The position numbers and the translations under genes were made by a program. Shown here one piece after another: positions 1 to 12,800 of a DNA stretch of 64,000 nucleotides (position 1 is the first letter of the stretch; every line of letters begins with the position of its first letter). The DNA is from Antedon bifida (lineage: Eukaryota; Echinodermata; Crinoidea; Comatulida; Antedonidae). The stretch is from positions 21,748,717 to 21,812,716 of the forward strand of contig OY727098.1 of the NCBI GenBank assembly GCA_963402885.1. The letters run 5' to 3'. The notes beneath the pieces were generated by a model. That model was not told where the DNA came from, ran no database searches, and saw only the letters and a list, made by a program, of their open reading frames with translations.

Positions 1-97
1 TTATTATTGGTGCAGTACGCAGCATCATCACATCGGTCATACTCGCATGTTTCATTTCCAGTACAGTAAACACGAATATGTTCACATTCATTGATAT
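1..97 (-). CDS. Calcium-binding EGF exon, partial at left window edge
   Basis: It begins [18 protein letters not shown] after acceptor AAATTTCATAG and stays open to base 1. The spacing is unusual for a cbEGF, with extra cysteines ([12 protein letters not shown]), so it may be an EGF variant with a longer first loop. The gene continues leftwards. Confidence 0.78.
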   Translation of the reverse strand, partial: MSMNVNIFVFTVLEMKHASMTDVMMLRTAPII

Positions 98-3000
98 CTA
101 TGAAATTAAAGCATAAACATAACCTAGTACAATCCAGTGTATTTTTTATAATGGCGGGAAGAAATCTATAATTTAAATATTCATAATCACACATGCCTTT
201 GTATTCGGGTAAATCTGTTGTCAGAAAGTTATTCTTGATAATAATGTAAGGTTATTAAACCCCATGGTTTTCTTTTTCAGCCGGGGTATGATGTTTAGCA
301 ACAATAATTAGCCTGTAGTATTATGTCTGCTGAAATTTAGTTGTGTTCGCTTTGTTTTGAAGGATCAATATGTGTTTTTACTTAATTAGTTAGTTTAGTT
401 AATCTACACACATGACTCTTTAATATGTACTGATTTATGTCGCCTTCATTCTTCTATCGATGCTACGTTTATTATGTTTTATATTGACCATTATGAAATA
501 AATGTTAATATCGGAATTGAAAAATGACCAAGACAATTTTTTTAAGGGATCAATATGAGTTTTTACATCAAGTTGATCCGATCCATGTAATGGTGTCTTT
601 TTCTATCATCATCTTATGTTATTGCTAATATTTATGTAGCCTTCATGGCATCGGATACTACATGTTTTGTATTGACCATTATGAAATCAATGTTAAAATT
701 GAAAAATAAAAATTGACATTGAATGTGATATCTTTACACATTGTTGTTATAGGTGTATGTAAAATAACTTACTTACTGTATAAAAAACATTACCTTCACA
801 TTGCTTTCCGTTTCCTAAATATCCTGAATTACATGAACATAAATACGTTCCAGGGGCATTTGCACACATTGCATTTTGGTCACATGAAGACGAAAAATCA
901 CATTCATTTATATCTGAAAAGGTAAATCAATAACATGAAAGAAATTCTGTATAATATTGTGTTGTATTGTATGCAGCATTAAGGGAAGTTTTACACAACA
1001 GCTAAAGTCAAACCCTTTGTAAATTACAATTATAATAATTTACTAACTGCACGCATACAATTCTACAAGGACGGATTCAATGGAATGAGAATTTTCATTT
1101 TATTTTTTCTATTTATTATTAAGTAGGTAGGTATTAGCATACCTTCACAGTTTCTCAGATCTGCCGATAACGCATAACCGTCGCCACAAGAACAATTGTA
1201 CGACCCATCCGTGTCAATGCAAACGTCACTACACATATGTGTATTGTTAGTGCATTCATTTAAATCTAAAAATAAAAAGCAGTTGTAGTATGTAGAGATA
1301 ATCGTAATGTTTATTTTTACCTTTACTTGTTTATACCCATATAAATACTGATGAATGCGTAACGGCTTGCAGTGGACTTTCTAGACATGAATAACGGTGG
1401 TTTAATTTAATAGCTCAAGACAATAACTCAAATTAAAGGACAAAAATAGCATTACCCGTAATTGTTATTAAAATACAAACCATTGTCATGTGTTAGAAGA
1501 GGGAAGATTGAAACTACATACTGTATATACTTTAACAATTATAGACTTAAACTGTAAATCTAAATATTAATTACGTTACATACTTAGACAATGCGTTGAA
1601 TTCCCGTCAATTGCTTCATAGCCGGTCTTGCAGATACACGATACATCATTTCCGTTCATTGAACAAAAGGCATTCACACATGGGTCGGTATTGCATTCTG
1701 CCCCTTGTATAGCTATGTGAAGGTAAGTCAAGTTTATATAAATATCATTCAAATAGTATGAACGTAATCCGAGCATAGGACAACATTTACCTAAGACATG
1801 ATAACTGTGTAAACGAATATTAGCAATCCGTTGGGTCTATTCCTTACAAAGTAAAGTTTAGAATGAGATGATACAACTGTATCTTCTCGAGTAAAATAAG
1901 TCTCGATATTCTTTTTTCTTTATCTAGGAATCACATGCTGTACCTCAAGTTATTTGTTTTTAAGCAGTAAACTTCCGCGCCTGACGGCAATAATATGATT
2001 TCATGGAACGTAATATTTCAGTTAAGCTTAGCACAATAACTACTCCATTGAACACTTACGTTATCAACCGTGCAATTTTGGTAGACTAATCGGGTTTGAA
2101 AATCAACCTGTAGTGTCTATAAACATTCATTATTTGTATATTAGTTGATATACAGCAAAACAATCTGTGACTTACGTTGACAGGATACGCTATCATTGCG
2201 TAGTTCATAGTTATTGTTACAATAACAACTATAATGTCCTACTGTGTTGTTACACATTTGATGACAGTCGTTAATTCCAAGTTGGCATTCATCAATATCT
2301 GCAATTACATTACACAACATAATCGTATAATACTACTTCATTATTTATAAATCTTTAGTTTTAAGGTCAAATCTTGAATTTCGCAGTGTTATTTTTATAT
2401 CTTGTTCTCTGTCTGCTAGCATAAGATATTTTTTAATTAAATTAGCTGAAAAGGAGTAAAGTATTTGATTAATTTTTTTCTTTATTTATTATTCAATTTT
2501 TATAGTAACTTTGAAGTGTACTTTCTTCTTTCTGTTCCACAATATCAAATGCGTAATCATGTATTATTTCCAATATCATATATTACTCGCTGTTGATAAT
2601 GTCTGTCTCCGTCGGAAGGTTTAGTTTCAAGGTAACTAATATCTAAGTATTATTTTTTACTAATTTGTAGATTTTTAGTGATGATAGCGTTTACTGTAGG
2701 TTGTAGAAATGATTTTTTTTTAATACGTCTTTATCATTTGAAAATCTCTGTTTAAATGTATACTGTAGTCTATTTAAGAAGAAATACAAATTTAAAGGAG
2801 AAGACAGAAATGTATATAATATAGCTTGTTCAAAGTGTCCCAACTTTGCAACAATTCAACAATCCCCACCTTTTTTAAAATATATCGTGTATTATTTGAC
2901 CACATACTAACTGAAATGTGCAACAAGTTGGGATGCGTTGTGTGGATCACATAACCCGTTTATGACGAGTTCAAATCTACCTGTGTTTCTATTATTTATT

Positions 3001-6000
3001 ATTTCAGTCTTACCTTTACATTCGTTTCCAACCAATGAGTAGCCAGACTGACATGTGCACACAAAACTTGCAAGTGTATTGCTACAGTGTGCATTTATGC
3101 CACACGTGTTATTTGCCAAACATTCGTTTATGTCTAAAACAAAACGTATACATTAAGTTATAATCTCGTACATGTGTAAATTGTGTTAATTATATTACTG
3201 AATCTGTTATTTATTTAGAAATTGTATTACAATACCTGAACATTCCTCATTATTTAACTCATAGCCAAGTTTACATGGACAATCAAATCCTCCATTTGTA
3301 TTCGAGCACACAGATGTTTCTAAACAGTCATGAGTGTTGCTAGAACATTCATCAACGTCTGTTGGAAAGACAATATCATATCAAGGTATCTTTATTCATA
3401 AAATCAAATAATAAACATCAATATAATCAATCGCATTTGCAATAAAACACTGAAATGTGAACAAAGATTATACAGCGCGAGCGGCGGAAGATTAGTCTCG
3501 AACCCCCGACTTTCGTGTATTTAGGTTAATATAAGCTTCGTTCCCTCAAGATGACGTTCATGAATATACATATCTATGACGCCACATGAATCACGTAACA
3601 TGAATCACGTATAAATAGACTATTGTCAGCTGTACTTTGTGGCGTAACGGGTAATGCTCTGTTTTGAGTACTCTAGCCCCGGTTCGAATCTCTACTGATT
3701 TTTTTTAATGGAAAATAAATATTGTTTTTATTTGATTTTGAAACAAAATATTTAGTTTCAAAGGACAATTAGATTACAATATATCTTGAATTAACATTAG
3801 TTTTCTCAATTAAATTATTGAAGAATTGTTAAACCTTTATCACTACAAATTATTTATTTAAAACAGTACTGTATAAGTTTTAAACTATTTACATGACGAA
3901 TTCATTAATCTAAAATAAGACGACAAAAAAGGGGTCATCAAGAAGAATACTTTTTGTAGTTTTCGTAAGTTTTTTAAAATACGACTGTAAATCACTAAAT
4001 AGATTGGTATTGTATGACTCCAAACCACACTTGTTGTTTTTGAGAAGAAAGAAATCACAGCTACGCAAAGCAATGATCTTAATGTTTCAATAACGGTCTA
4101 GACATTTTTAATCACTTATTGAAACATGCAATTTCATGTTCCGCAAACATTAATGTAATCAACTAAATTAAATATCTATACTTTAAGAGTTATTAATTAT
4201 AGTTACCAATGCATGTAGATCCATCTCCAACATAACCACTAGGACAACTACAAAAGTAACTTCCGGGTGTGTTTTCACAAATTGATCGATTACCACAAAC
4301 ACTAGCAAGGCATTCATTGATATCCTCGCAGAAAGATCCATTACCAGTCCAACCAGGCAAGCAAGAACATCTATAGGACCCTTGAGTGTTGATACAGTCT
4401 GCGAACATGTCGCAAGAATGAAGTTCACGAGTACATTCATTAATATCTGGTGAAATATGGAAATTACATTTTTAATATTGTGTTAATATTATCTAGTGTA
4501 AAAGAAAAATAATACGTGTTCTAATCCCAATTATATAAATGTTATTTCTACAGTACCATTAAAATGACGAGTAATACATTGGGATCGTAAAGATAAGCAC
4601 TTTGTCAATATGCAAAAAAACAAATGCGTGTATACCTTGACAGCCTTTTCCATCTCCTTCATATCCATTTACACATTGGCAAATATACGATCCACTAGTA
4701 TCAGTACAGTCAGCATTTTCATCGCATGGATAATCAGCCATATTACATTCGTTTATATCTTAAAATACAAACATTAAATTCATTTTGATTCTTTATTTCT
4801 TTCTCAGTCCACAAGAAAATAAACTTTACACAATAAAGTGGAAAGAAAGGGAGAAAAAGGCAGTAAATTTCCCCCAAAGTCTTTATAAATAAATAAATTG
4901 TTTTATTATTTAAAAGGCTAATAGTAAATTTTCAGCAGAATCAACTACAGAACTTACTGTTGCATATCTGTCCATTGCCATTGTAACCTTCTGAGCATGT
5001 GCAGTTGAATGATCCTTCTGTATTTTCACAGGTTGCATACTCACTACAATCATCAGTCATCATCATGCACTCATCAATGTCTATGAAATATTAATAGTAA
5101 ATTACAATATACCTTATACAACGAATAATCTGTCTATAATTTCATGTTCCGCTTAGTACATTTATGCATCCATTATTGTACTAACTTTCCCGTTTGACAA
5201 GATATAATGAATGTTCCTTTTATTGTTCTGATTTATACATATCATATATTTTTAATCGCTATATTGATGTAAACAGCTTTTTATTGTATGCTCTGGTTGT
5301 CTGTACAGAGCCGAAATATAAACAAGGCCAACAGCCATAAGTCGCGTTCTAAAACGCATAGTGATACCGGACCGACAGACAGACAGACCGACAGACAGAC
5401 AGACCGACAGACCGACCGACCGACCGACCGACCAACATAGTGAACTATAGAGTCGCGTCCACGCGACTAAAAACGCGCCCTCTTTCACCGATAAAATGGT
5501 TCACAAAAAAAGAGGTTCAGTATTTTTTCATGCACCTACTAAAAAAAGTATTTGTCATATCAAACTAGTAAACATATAAACAGTAGTGAGCACTTTTTAA
5601 AGTAATCTGAGCGTTTCAATTAATATTTTTATTATCAATATTATTTATGTAAGCTTACCATCGCAATTCTTTAGATCAACATTTAAAACATAACCTTCTC
5701 TGCAGCTACAAGTGTACGAGCCCAAAGTATTGGTACATTCCTGTTGGCAGAACGATACACCATCTTCTCTGTCACGACCTTCAGTACACTCATCAAAATC
5801 TGAATTACAGCAAGTAATATAATTTATGTTACAGGTTAAAAATAATTGATAAGGCCTAATGATAAAATGTGTATTTTATTTAAAAGTTAAATATATTACA
5901 CTGTATGAAGCCAATACATGTTAAAGATTCATTTATTTCAAAATACCTTACAAATACCTTAACAAATGAAACAAATCGTCGGTATGAGTACATTTAAAAA

Positions 6001-9000
6001 AATTAGTGTACTAAGATATTTTTTTTAAATAATTAGTATAAACACGTATCAGCTAGACCAGAGGAAGAGTTACAATAACGTTGGTCATTGGAATTATTTA
6101 ATGATATTTCTATATGGGCCTACCAACAAGATAAATGACGTACCGTAACATTTGAATCCATTTCCTATTAAATCACCAGGGCATGTCGAACATGTAACAT
6201 TTACTAAGGGTGCCATTTGATCGGTACATGAGACTCCAGGATAACAAGGGTCATCTAAACAGCCATCGTAGTCTTCACTGCAATCAAACCCGGTCCAAGC
6301 AGGAGGGCACTCACACTCGGACACCTAAAATGATAATGAAACGTATTAAAGTCTTACTTATTGTGTATTATGTCATTACAGCCTACACATCTTTAACCTT
6401 AAAAAATCTAAATTATAAAATTGTTTGGCTCTTGGCTACATTTTTGAGGAAAACCATATTAACTAGAGGACTTGGATAGGAAACGATTGCATGCATAAGA
6501 ATATGTAGAAGAATTTTATTTTTTATTTTATTTTATTCAGTTGACAACCAACAGCGAAAAAACCGCCACTAACAGGTTGAATGTTTTATAACTCCACGAC
6601 ACGTGCTATCTTTTCACATTATAGAAGTTTTTGAGAGTTATATCTAATGAGTTGAGAAAGTAGTAATTGCTACGCTTGTTTATTCTTCAAATAAACAAAG
6701 TAAACACTTATCAAACTCCTACTTTGTATCATCGATACCTTCATCACATTAACACATTACCCCCTTCTTTATTGCCAATGTCCACAAATTGTGAAATATA
6801 CATTAGAATAGACAATATTAAATGATCAAATTATGCATTTGTTGTCTTTAATAAAAAATATCAACATACAATAGATGTAATATATAGTTAAAACAATTAC
6901 TGTACTTTTATTTCAATAAAAAAGAATAAACATGTAACTAACTGCAAAATGATTGTTCAGTAGATCTGATCCTTCAACAAGAGCATTAAAATTACAAACT
7001 CCGCCATTCTCACAATTACATATAATAACATCTAGTGGGAAGGACGCCGCTGCTCCTTGATCATCCATTGCAACAAGTGTGATCTTAACCTGGTCAGTTG
7101 CAAGAGGTGTCCATGTGAAAACACCACCTTAAAAGAAAGAGACAATCACAGTTAAACATAACATGCAGAAGAATAAGAATGTGTCGAGTCTCTGTTGAGG
7201 CGAGTCTCTGTTGAGGCGACTGCTCAGTTTTACCAAGTATTATATAACAATTTTTCCATCAGTTCATTTTACCATTGTTAGTTTTCCATTTTTATAGAAA
7301 TATTATAAATATGTTATTGCACATTTTTGTATGTTTTATTATTTGTTTGTATCTTGTTACAAGTTATATGTTTAAACTATCAATGACTAACAACAATATT
7401 ATTCAAGAGGTTGCAGATTCCGTGGTATTATGCAACGCATGTACACACATTTAAAGATATGTATCCTCCTAATATATTCTGCGGTACATTTCATTTCGAA
7501 ACCTGAGCTGCACTGACGAGATCTAATAAGATCGAAACAGTACTGTCTGCAGATTGGATATATATATATATATATTTTTTTTTTTTGTTAATATGCCATT
7601 TTTAATTTAATTAATGTCACGTAATAGTTATTCACTTTGACCAAAAACTGAATCGGAAAAAAAATTATTTACCTGAACAAAAAAATAATTAAAAATAAAA
7701 AATAAAAATTGTCAGACAATGGTTTTTTGTTCAAATTAAACGTTTCTTTTGTCTTTTTATAAGTGAAATAATAATTTTTGTTTTTTTTACACAAGTAAAA
7801 ACTTTATTAAACCTGCAAAATGGACTTTTGTAAAATATAATGGCCAGATTGAATGTATAGAGTGTCAATATTTAACATTTCCAATAACTGATATGTATCA
7901 AATTAATTTAGTTAGTTTCTCATAATTTCTTACCTGTATCAATACCAGCACCAGGAACAGAATCTTCAAGGGAGTACGTTACAGGACTGTCTTCTGGGTC
8001 TGTTGCAACAACTCTTAATATGTACTGAATGCCTACCATCGCCAACAGTTGGTTTGTACCATTCAGAGCATTAGCAGGAGAAATAGCAAGGACACTCGTA
8101 ATATTTGGTGGGAAGTTATCTTTAAAAGAAAGAGAAATGTAACTTATTATTACTTGTAAAGTCTTAATTATATAAACCAAAATTATTTGTTAGCACTTAA
8201 ACAGTAAACGAGACAGGACAAAACCTCTATACACAATACTATTACAGTGTCAGTATAACCATTTTCATAATAGTAGTGGTAGAAGTAAGATATTATAGTG
8301 TAAGGGTGAAATTTCTAGCCAAAATAGGTTTATATTCTTTGTTTATTGCTTTTGTAAATAACTTGGAACAAAATTGTAATACATCCAAGGTAATTACAGT
8401 AGGTACATGCCGCCGTTGTCATGAATATAGGTGTCAATGTTTAGATATTTTGTATGTATCATGTTAAAAAATATATTTGTATTGTTTCGGAAATAATCCT
8501 TTCTGACCTATCAACAATACGCATGTATAACATAATCTAAACACATTTCTAATTTAAAGATTTTAGAAATAAAAGTTACCATTAATGTGCATCAGTGCAT
8601 ATTTTATATGGTATTTGATATATTTTCGTACACTGACGATGTAATTTGTAAACATTATTATTTACCCAATTCGTCTAAATCATTGTTGTTATTTTCATTG
8701 GTTGACTTTGTGATTTCACCAAAAGAAAGATCACTCGTAATTAGAGAGTCAAACAGACACATTTTATCATTTCCACACATTTCTACTGCCTGGTCGTAGA
8801 AATCAGTTCCTTCATGGATCTGAACCAAATCTTCGAAGAACACTGGCTTAAATGTAACGTTATTTACAGAGTACCATGTCTCACCATCGACATAGGTAAA
8901 CAATGATGTTTCGTTTGTTGTTCTCCCTTAAAAAAACAAAAAAATAAAAAATGTATTCTTTTTAGTATTTCTAATATTTGTTTTAAAATAAAGATTTTAC

Positions 9001-9815
9001 ATCAGAAGTTAATTCTTCACATTCCTAAACACATGTTAAATCCTGCTTCGCTGTAAATAACCTGTAGTCACATACGGTACTTATGTTATATGTATTATGT
9101 ATGTCACTGCCTATCCCGTTTTTGTTTATCTCATGTTTTCCATAGTGTAATTTTAATAAAATAATAATAACTAAAAGCTACAAGAAAGCTAAATTTGCAT
9201 ACAAGGTTAGAAAGGGCATTTTTATTATTAATTGCGATCGGTATTTATTCATATTTCTTGTTTGGATTTTATTCATTCTTACATGTGCTTGCAAACTGGA
9301 AAGCATAACTGTCTGTTACGGTTGTGTTTGGTTCAATAACAAGTGTTGTGTCGTTCGGTAGAAGAAAGTCATCAGTAACGTTGTCATTCCAAACACCTAC
9401 AAAATATGATTAATTTCAAAATTGCAGTAACAAATTGTTGGATGAATTCAAATTATTATAGTACTATAATATAACTTGTTTTGTGATGATATTTATGTGA
9501 GTGTACTTCAGTATAACACTAATAATCCCTACGTTTATGGATAATTATAGGGTTCTTCGAAACAAATAAAATACATTAGTAAGCCTACCGTATAAGCCGT
9601 TTGTTTGTCCTTTATAACTGTCAGGAATGGATGCAACTATGTCTAGTGCTGTTTCAACTAACCCAATTGATAGAGAAATACCAGATGACCATGCGGCAAC
9701 AACACGGTTAGCAGTTGAATTACCAGAAGGAAGACTTATCGAGAAAGTGCTATCAGCTTCTGAAACATACGGTTCTACAGAAGAAAAGAAATCAAATACA
9801 TTATCATTAGGCCTA

Positions 9816-9848
<33 letters not shown>

Positions 9849-12800
9849 GTTGTAAAACAGTGTCACATCATTATGTATCGTATCGAGTGTATTATGTAAA
9901 TGTGGTGTTAGGATAGGTTTATGGCATAAAAGCCAGGCGTCACATGCGGATTCATATCACAATACAATACAATGTATTACATAGTGTAATTTGCCTTTGA
10001 CAAATTATAGATACTGTACGCCAGGCTTGTGGCTGATAAGACTGGTGACAAAAGCAAGCATTTTGTATACGCCGTTTATAACTCTAAATCCCAGCTTTGC
10101 CTTTCAAATAATTTAAAAATATATTTAGGTGTTGGGTTCTGTGAGTTGGGTCTGTTGATCGCCAGTACTGTTCATTGTCGCTAGACAGGATATCGTAATT
10201 GAATCGGCTGTCGACAATGATTAATTCGAATCAGCAGATTTACTTACTTACTTTACAGAAAAGCAGGTGACATAACATAAAATTAACGTTTTATTGGAGA
10301 GAATATACGAAGCCAGGACTGTTCAATAATAGTCAATCTTTCAACTCATAAAATATTTTCGTCGTACAATGCACACACATTAATTATTTGCAGTATTGTC
10401 ATCAAACATTTCATGAAGTAAAAATAATTTATATTACCATTGCCCAAGTCTGTTTTATTAACAGCAATGCTACCATTGACAACAATTTCGAAATCACTAG
10501 CATTCGAATTTAATTTAAACTCCACCTGTAAATCAAGTAAAATATTATTACAAATAACTGTATAAATACAAACCACACAGTGGTATCTGGAATTTATAAT
10601 AATGAAAAACTATGAAGATGAGGAATAGCCGCAGATGTGATGTAGTTGAAATGTTGATTCTATAACTCTAGTTTTACTCATTCCGATTTATTTAAATCAA
10701 GCTATTTGTGAAATTTGGAATAAAATACTCATTTTGATAATTGTATTGATTTCCACTTGACTTTAAACTTGCATTAATGTTAGGCCTAAGTATTAAAACA
10801 TAATTCTATACAAAACAATAGTTATGTAATGTCACTGGCTTTATAAATGTTATCTACCTACTAACTATTAAAAATAATATTTACTTTAGTAAAAGCAGCC
10901 TGAGCTGCAATTGCTGTAAAGACTGTAGCATCTACATCGTTCCTAAATTTCTGCATTCGTCCTTGTAACATGAATTCGTCGTTGACATTCAAAAGTAAAT
11001 ATTCCCCGATTCCATTAAATGTATATTCAAGACCATCCAGCGTACGCATGTGCGGATCACCAAATACCCATCCTAAATACAATTTCATTGTTGTTTTAGT
11101 GGTATCATTATTAATCATTATTATAAGTGTTTTGCGTATTTTCCACTAAATTAAACTAATCATAAAAGTTTGTTTCGTCTTTATTATTTTGTAAAATATA
11201 TATAATTTACAAATAAAGACGAAACAAACTTGTATGGTTAGTCTAAGGTTAAGTTTTAGGTTGTAAGTAGTAGTAAATTGTATTAGCCTATTCTGACTTG
11301 TTGTTCTAAATATTTTGTTAACGGGCACACAATCATCGCCATGACTACATTTCGGGTTCTTTGGAAGAAAGAATGTGTCATTTCATTTTATTAGAATTAC
11401 AGTAGTTAGGCCTACATATGTTTAATAGTTAATTATACCTGTATGAAGTAAACATTAGATAATTTTGTTTTTATTTATCTATTTTTGTCTATCTATATAC
11501 TATTTGTCAGTCCGTGCATTAATCTCCATCTATCAGTCCAACTATCCGCCCCAATAGTCGGTCCGTCTGTCGGTCTATCTGTTTTCACAAGACTTACCGA
11601 TATTTGGTGGTATGTATCCTTGGCAAGTACCTTTTGGTCTTACCTCCGCATATAAGTTACAATAGTAAGGATCATTTGATTCAGCACAGCAAACGTGGCG
11701 GGGAATCCAATCCAAGTCTAAAATAAAGGTTTTTTTTATTGTTATTAACCACATACAAAGTGTAATACCGTGTGTAAATTAAATGATTATTAATCATTAT
11801 AAGAAATGCCTACCGGTTTTATTTTTTACAAGAAACTTGGTATCGAAAGGGTACGTTGTATGAAAGAAAAACCAAATTCAATTGTCAATTGTTTTTTTTC
11901 TTTTTTTTTTCTCTTTTTCTTTCATTTTTAATTTTTAATATTTTGTTTTATATTGTAATGTGTCAGTCCCTGTTGCTATTTCTATCTAACACTTCTTTCC
12001 AAATATAGTTTTGTATTTTATTTATGTTTATGTACGGTTTGCTGTTAATTTCTGCGGTTTTAGAATCGATCTGATATTGTTATATGTAATATTTTAAATC
12101 TTTTTCTGTAAATGATCTTAACAGTAATTGAATATCACAAGCATATAATTCTACACCAATTATATTACCGACTTACAGAAATGTAGGAAAAATAGAAAGA
12201 AATTGTTCCCAACAAAATGATATCGTTCCACGAAACTACTTGAAAACACATTGCCTCCATATCCTTCAATGAGTGACCCATCTCCCCTGTAACAACATGT
12301 CATACCCGCTCCTGACCATGATGCAACTTGCGTCTGCAGACAAAAGGGGTTTCCTAAAACATAAATATATACTTATTTTAGATTTATATTATATCTAAAT
12401 AGAATAAGTCTCTCTATAGTATAGTGTGGTCAAGCAGAGACCACGTTTGTTGACGAGGAAATATGTTGATAGAAATGGGAGAGACCGATGTTACACTATG
12501 CTACATGTAGTTTTGCTTATGTATTTACCATCACTGTCACAATAGTAACACTATAATGACCATTTTACGACTGCCCTCTTAATCGGTAATGATGATTCTT
12601 TAAAAGTTGTATTATTGATGATTTACGTCAAATCACACTGGCTATGATGACAATAAAGTTTTGAATTATAACATATACAAGTAATAACTCACCATCCGCG
12701 GCGTTAATGGCGTCTACCAGTTCTGACGAAACAGAAGATGTTCGGGATGCACGTCCGCGTCTACTATTTCCAAAAGATAGATCGTTGGAACTCTGTGTAT

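Noticed and set aside
3630..3700. Functional tRNA gene
   Set aside because: Box A and box B are present but the arms do not form a convincing cloverleaf, and the T-rich tail fits a SINE remnant.
5252..5488. Minus-strand open frame rich in [10 protein letters not shown]
   Set aside because: It is the ACCG/ACAG microsatellite translated; it has no splice context and no relation to the gene frame.
8276..8467. Plus-strand 63-residue open frame in an intron
   Set aside because: No domain, no splice support; length expected by chance.
9627..9899. Plus-strand 90-residue open frame
   Set aside because: Its first half is antisense to a VWD exon and its end is the ACTT microsatellite.
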